Assembly: GCA_002435875.1 (NCBI GenBank)
Contig: DIVN01000177.1
Coordinates: 1-10,345, forward strand
Length of the DNA: 10,345 bases
Direction: 5' to 3'
Source of the DNA: Anaerolineales bacterium UBA6131
GTDB lineage: Bacteria > Chloroflexota > Anaerolineae > UBA2200
The notes under the pieces were generated by a model, which was not told the DNA's origin, searched no databases, and saw only the letters and a program-made list of their open reading frames with translations. Positions 7,461 to 10,345 of this stretch are shown here, one piece after another; position 1 is the first letter of the stretch, and the number at the start of each line of letters is the position of its first letter. The position numbers and the translations under genes were made by a program.

Positions 7461-9155
7461 ATGAGCAAGAACGGATGGGCATGGCGTCCTTCCGCGTGGG
7501 AGACGCTGGCGGCGCGCAGTACGTATCGATTGCCCAGGCGATGGATTTTGGCCGTGGTTGCCCTGTCGCTGCTGGCCAATGGCATCGTATCCGCGGATCA
7601 AGAGGCTCCGCTGCCTCCCTTTGTGCTCGATCCACACCTGCCCGCGGGGTTGGTGGACAATCATGGCCAAGGTCTGGGGCAGTGTCACTGGCTGGACACG
7701 CAAACCCTGGCAGACCCCCACATCAGCTGGGCTTATGACGCCAGCGCAGCCAACAGTGCCTGGGATGTGCTCGAGCCACAGCCGGGCTCGTTCAACTGGG
7801 AACCCCTGGACAGGCAGGTGGCGAAAGCCAAAGGCCTGGGGAAACATATCTGGCTCGAGTTGCTGACCACCGAAGGACATACGCCGCAATGGGCGCTCGA
7901 TGCCGGCGTGGTGCAGATAGGGTCACGAGGTGGTACCCCACTGCCATGGAATGCGACCTACCAGCAGCTGCTGCGGCGGGCCGTGCATAGCATGGCTGCG
8001 CGCTATGATGATGACCCAACGGTGGATGCGATTGTGCTCATGGCAGGCGGCTGCTACGGTGAGATGAGCATCTGTGCACCACAGGCGGATCGATCTGCCT
8101 GGGAAGCCGCTGGCTATAACGACGAGGCCTTTGTCGAGGCGGCAAAACAGCTGATTGACATCTATCTGGAAGACGAGCATGTCTGGGAGGATGGGAGCCG
8201 CAGCCGGGGCTTTCTGAAGACGCCCGTTGTTTTGCAGTTGGGGTCAGGGCTCTACGGCCATACCCGAACCGTGATGGAGCCAGTTGTCGATTATGCTCTT
8301 GAGAAGTACGGTCTGCGCGTTTGGCTCAAGTACAATGGCTGGGGTGGCACGCAGGACATGGGTTGGCTGTATGAGCGGACCAGCGCAAGCACACGAGTGG
8401 GGTACGAGCCGGCGGGAAACACGGACGATTTCCTTGCCCGGCCGCAGGATTTCGTACAGACGGCACTGGCGCAGCATGCCAGTTTCTTGTGTCTCCAGAA
8501 AGCCTATCTGGACATAACCAACCCAGCATGGCAAGAAGCTCGCGAGCTGGCCGCGCGGCATTTGGGGGCCCAGATCGTGTACCTGGGAGCCGAGATGCCG
8601 GCCTCGGTCACCGCGGGAGAGAGGTTCGGGCTGGTTCTGCAATGGGCAAACAGGGGCACTGTCCCACTGATGCGCGCAGAGAGACGAGGGACACGAGATG
8701 CGCCTGCTTCGTACCTGTTGTCCCTGGCGTTGGTCAACCCAGCATCTGGTGCCACAGCCTGGCAAGAGCAGCTGTCTCCCTCTATACCGACGACGCAATG
8801 GCATAGCGGCAAGACGGTGGAAACAGACCTAGCCGTGCTGTTTCCAGAGACGCTGCCCAGCGGCACCTATGAGGTGCGCGTCGGGCTTGTCGACCCATCA
8901 CCCACAGCGCAGGCCGAACCCATCTTTGCCCGGCTCATCAATGCAGGAGAGCAGAACCACGACGGGCGGTACGCTGTGGGGTTGCTGCAGGTCAATGAAT
9001 CACTTTACCCAACAGTTGTGTCTGCCCCGACGGCAACGGAAGTCGCACCGAGTCAGCCTGGGGGCGGAACACCGGTGGGCGCGTTGCTAGGCTGGGTCAG
9101 AGAAGCGTGGGCGTGGGTTGTTGCGCGCATGGAGCGCTTGCGCTATCTATTCTAG
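7461..9155 (+). CDS. Secreted TIM-barrel glycosidase-like protein with C-terminal DUF4832 domain
   Basis: A 564-residue extracytoplasmic protein. Residues about 28-45 (WILAVVALSLLANGIVSA) after PRR form a signal peptide or signal anchor, with VSA before DQ as a possible cleavage site. Residues 80-345 look like a (beta/alpha)8 barrel of the GH42/cellulase-like kind: WDVLEPQPGSFNWEPLDRQV, then HIWLELLT and PQWALDAGV. CYGEM (E201) and GYEP (E316) are placed as the acid/base and nucleophile would be. Residues about 372-512 match the DUF4832 beta-sandwich pattern: LVLQWANRGTVPL, LPSGTYEVRVGLVDP and DGRYAVGLLQV. A proline/threonine/glycine-rich linker (about 521-538) leads to a short hydrophobic-basic tail. 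The ATG at 7461 has only a weak GGCGAG upstream. It follows the phosphoglycosyl transferase by 21 bases, so a role in trimming or degrading the locus glycan is inferred. Activity and substrate are unproven; the barrel could be non-catalytic. Confidence 0.8.
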   Translation: MSKNGWAWRPSAWETLAARSTYRLPRRWILAVVALSLLANGIVSADQEAPLPPFVLDPHLPAGLVDNHGQGLGQCHWLDTQTLADPHISWAYDASAANSAWDVLEPQPGSFNWEPLDRQVAKAKGLGKHIWLELLTTEGHTPQWALDAGVVQIGSRGGTPLPWNATYQQLLRRAVHSMAARYDDDPTVDAIVLMAGGCYGEMSICAPQADRSAWEAAGYNDEAFVEAAKQLIDIYLEDEHVWEDGSRSRGFLKTPVVLQLGSGLYGHTRTVMEPVVDYALEKYGLRVWLKYNGWGGTQDMGWLYERTSASTRVGYEPAGNTDDFLARPQDFVQTALAQHASFLCLQKAYLDITNPAWQEARELAARHLGAQIVYLGAEMPASVTAGERFGLVLQWANRGTVPLMRAERRGTRDAPASYLLSLALVNPASGATAWQEQLSPSIPTTQWHSGKTVETDLAVLFPETLPSGTYEVRVGLVDPSPTAQAEPIFARLINAGEQNHDGRYAVGLLQVNESLYPTVVSAPTATEVAPSQPGGGTPVGALLGWVREAWAWVVARMERLRYLF

Positions 9156-9167
9156 ACGGAGCATGGT

Positions 9168-9198
9168 TGGCGGATCATGTCTGCGGCACAATCCGCCA
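9168..9198 (+). other. Inverted repeat between the DUF4832 gene and yedF
   Basis: TGGCGGAT (9168-9175) and ATCCGCCA (9191-9198) form a perfect eight-pair stem. Inside it TGT (9178-9180) pairs with ACA (9188-9190), extending the hairpin past a two-base bulge. It starts 12 bases after the upstream stop codon and ends 18 bases before the yedF start. No T-run follows, so it is not a standard intrinsic terminator. It could be an RNA 3'-end structure, a processing site separating the glycan and selenium transcripts, or a protein-binding palindrome. Confidence 0.55.
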
Positions 9199-9216
9199 TT
9201 CGGAAAAGGGAGCAAA

Positions 9217-9789
9217 ATGACGACTGTCGATGTGCGGGGCAAGGCCTGCCCTGAGCCTGTGATCCGGGCGCGCAAGGCGCTGGAGGCATCAAGCGATGTG
9301 CTGGTGCTGGTAGACAATCAGACGGCAGTCGCCAACGTCTCGCGTATGGCCCAGAAGTCCGGCTGCAACGTCTCGGTGGAGGAGAGCGCCGACGGCTTTC
9401 GGATTCATCTCCTGAGGGGAGAACCGCTCGAGACGTCGCACGCTGGTTCGGCCAGGTTGACCGTGGTGTTCATCTCGAGCGACGAGCTGGGACGCGGGGA
9501 TCGCCAGCTCGGCATCCTGCTCATGCGTGGATTCTTCCACGCCCTCAACGAGTTGAGGCCGGCGCCGGACGTGATCATTTTGATGAACAGTAGCGTCAAG
9601 CTCATGATTGCTGGGTCCGATGTTCTTGAGGACCTCCAGACATTCGTGACCAATGGCGGCGAGATTCTGGGCTGCGGGACATGCCTTGATCACTATGACC
9701 TGAAGGACAAGATAGCCGTTGGGCGGATCTCCAACATGTATGAGATCGTGGAGCAGCTGCAACGAGCCGACCACGTCGTCGCGCCATAA
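9217..9789 (+). CDS. yedF: Selenium metabolism protein YedF (TusA-like plus DsrE-like domains)
   Basis: A 190-residue cytoplasmic protein of the sulfurtransferase-like YedF family found next to selD. Residues 1 to about 70 are a TusA/SirA domain beginning VDVRGKACPEPVIRARKAL, with the conserved Cys11 in the CPxP motif. Residues about 80-190 are a DsrE-like domain with VVFISSDELGRGD, LMRGFFHAL and the closing pattern GCGTCLDHYDLKDKIAVGRISNMY, including C153 and C156. The length fits the family. A role in carrying or delivering selenium (or sulfur) for selenophosphate synthesis has been proposed; the exact reaction is not established. ATG at 9217 was chosen because AAGGGAG precedes it by four bases and the TusA fold begins at once; the frame is open further upstream to 9118 but that part overlaps the preceding gene and is not family-like. 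Seven bases separate it from the DUF3343 gene, indicating one operon with selD. Confidence 0.95.
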   Translation: MTTVDVRGKACPEPVIRARKALEASSDVLVLVDNQTAVANVSRMAQKSGCNVSVEESADGFRIHLLRGEPLETSHAGSARLTVVFISSDELGRGDRQLGILLMRGFFHALNELRPAPDVIILMNSSVKLMIAGSDVLEDLQTFVTNGGEILGCGTCLDHYDLKDKIAVGRISNMYEIVEQLQRADHVVAP

Positions 9790-9796
9790 GGTTAGC

Positions 9797-10042
9797 ATGC
9801 GGATCAAGAACCAGGGGGTCGTGCTCTTTCATTCGACGCAGGCGGCCATCAAGGCTGAGAGTGCGTTGCTCCGCGCGGAGGTTCCTGTACAGCTTATTCC
9901 CACGCCGCGCCAGTTGAGTGCCGATTGTGGCACAGCACTGCGCTTCTCGTGGTCGCAGAGAGACGTTGTTGAAGATATGCTGAAGCAGATGAATGTCGAG
10001 TACCAGGGGATCTTCCCAATGCAGGCTCGGAAGACCGCGTAG
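9797..10042 (+). CDS. DUF3343 small protein, putative Se/S carrier
   Basis: An 81-residue protein of the DUF3343 family, regularly found in sel gene clusters and described as a putative selenium/sulfur carrier. The family look is clear: GVVLFHSTQAAIKAESALL at the N-terminus, then VQLIPTPRQLSADCGTALRF with the single conserved Cys44, which would be the carrier thiol. There is no membrane segment or signal. The start is ATG at 9797 with AAGG overlapping the yedF stop; such close packing suggests translational coupling. The stop TAG is 17 bases before the selD start. Function is inferred from family context only; no reaction has been assigned. Confidence 0.92.
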   Translation: MRIKNQGVVLFHSTQAAIKAESALLRAEVPVQLIPTPRQLSADCGTALRFSWSQRDVVEDMLKQMNVEYQGIFPMQARKTA

Positions 10043-10045
10043 GAG

Positions 10046-10054
10046 AGGAGGTGA
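10046..10054 (+). promoter_or_regulatory. Strong ribosome binding site that fixes the selD start
   Basis: AGGAGGTGA is an extended perfect complement to the 3' end of 16S rRNA. AGGAGG ends eight bases before the GTG at 10060, which is in frame with the SelD protein. The nearby ATG at 10071 is in another frame and would give only 21 codons, so this site decides the start. Confidence 0.85.
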
Positions 10055-10059
10055 GGGGC

Positions 10060-10345
10060 GTGGGTGATACATGCGAAATCAAGCGTCTAACGCAGATGAC
10101 CGCTGCCGCTGGTTGAGCGGCCAAGCGAGGGCCTGAGGCCCTGGCGCAGGTTCTGCGCCCCTTATCTGAGATCTTTACGCGCGAGAACTACCCGGCGCTT
10201 CTCGTCGGCCTGGAGACCGCTGATGACGCGGCAGTCTATCAGGTTAGCGGCGATCTGGCCATTGTGCAGACGCTCGACTTTTTCACACCCATTGTTGACG
10301 ATCCGTACACCTACGGCGCTATCGCCGCGGCCAATGCGCTGAGCG
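10060..10345 (+). CDS. selD: Selenide, water dikinase SelD, selenocysteine-containing; N-terminal 95 codons, cut by window edge
   Basis: Selenophosphate synthetase makes selenophosphate from selenide and ATP, the selenium donor for tRNA-Sec and selenouridine. Reading from GTG 10060 gives GDTCEIKRLTQMTAAAG, then TGA at 10114-10116, then AAKRGPEALAQVLRPLSEIF, LLVGLETADDAAVYQVSGDL, QTLDFFTPIVDDPYTYG and AIAAANALS. These are classic SelD segments, including the ATP/metal-binding DD of ADDAAVY. The TGA is codon 19, at the place of E. coli Cys17, and K22 matches E. coli Lys20. Family members exist with either Cys or Sec here, so TGA is read as selenocysteine, not as a stop. Homology runs unchanged across it in one frame, arguing against a frameshift. 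A SECIS-like hairpin follows. Start choice rests on the strong ribosome binding site. About 250 further codons lie beyond the edge. It ends a yedF-DUF3343-selD operon. Confidence 0.95.
10128..10142 (+). promoter_or_regulatory. Bacterial SECIS-like hairpin in selD
   Basis: AGGGCC (10128-10133) and GGCCCT (10137-10142) form a perfect six-pair stem closed by the three-base loop UGA; GCG (10125-10127) can pair with CGC (10145-10147) past a GG bulge. The loop starts 17 bases after the in-frame TGA, within the 16-37 base range reported for bacterial SECIS elements, and has G at the second loop position, as the consensus asks. It would recruit SelB with Sec-tRNA. The call is from pairing by eye. Confidence 0.75.

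Noticed and set aside
9119..9153. Promoter for yedF inside the 3' end of the DUF4832 gene
   Set aside because: Candidate boxes such as TTGCGC and TATCTA match the consensus too poorly to support a call.
9118..9216. A longer yedF start upstream at 9118
   Set aside because: It overlaps the preceding gene and adds 33 residues not seen in the family; ATG 9217 has a better ribosome binding site.
10071..10136. ATG at 10071 opening a 21-codon frame ending in TGA
   Set aside because: It is out of frame with SelD and encodes no recognisable sequence; the strong ribosome binding site serves the GTG at 10060.
10060..10345. selD read as a pseudogene because of its internal TGA
   Set aside because: SelD similarity continues in the same frame on both sides, the TGA is at the known Cys/Sec position, and a SECIS-like hairpin follows.

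Overview
The window looks like a G+C-rich bacterial chromosome segment with six complete genes and two genes cut by the edges. YfhO-type membrane proteins, a DUF4832 extracellular protein, GTG/TTG starts and a Sec-containing selD together fit an environmental Chloroflexota-like bacterium. That assignment rests on general resemblance only and is weak.

Layout. On the minus strand, read from 6522 down to 1, are three genes: a 1352-residue membrane protein that joins a YfhO-family domain to a Wzx/MOP-family flippase (6522-2464), asnS for asparaginyl-tRNA synthetase (2372-1077), and the N-terminal 345 codons of a family 1 glycoside hydrolase (1035-1, running off the left edge). On the plus strand, starting from a divergent promoter region at about 6523-6707, are a monotopic phosphoglycosyl transferase (6708-7439) and a secreted TIM-barrel protein with a DUF4832 C-terminal domain (7461-9155). 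A selenium operon follows: yedF (9217-9789), a DUF3343 small protein (9797-10042) and the 5' end of selD (10060 to the right edge).

Two themes emerge. The first is surface glycan assembly. The phosphoglycosyl transferase would load the first sugar phosphate onto a polyprenyl phosphate. The flippase half of the fusion would carry a lipid-linked glycan across the membrane, and the YfhO half would use it on the outer face. The two genes diverge from one intergenic region in which both strands carry a perfect TATAAT, so joint control is plausible. The second theme is selenium. yedF, DUF3343 and selD are a recognised selenium/sulfur gene association. selD has an in-frame TGA exactly at the catalytic Cys/Sec position, followed by a bacterial-SECIS-like hairpin, so the organism very probably inserts selenocysteine and makes its own selenophosphate synthetase as a selenoprotein.

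No tRNA or rRNA gene, insertion sequence, CRISPR array or prophage was seen, and no stretch longer than 300 bases lacks a gene. The most noteworthy items are the YfhO-flippase fusion and the Sec-containing selD with its compact hairpin.
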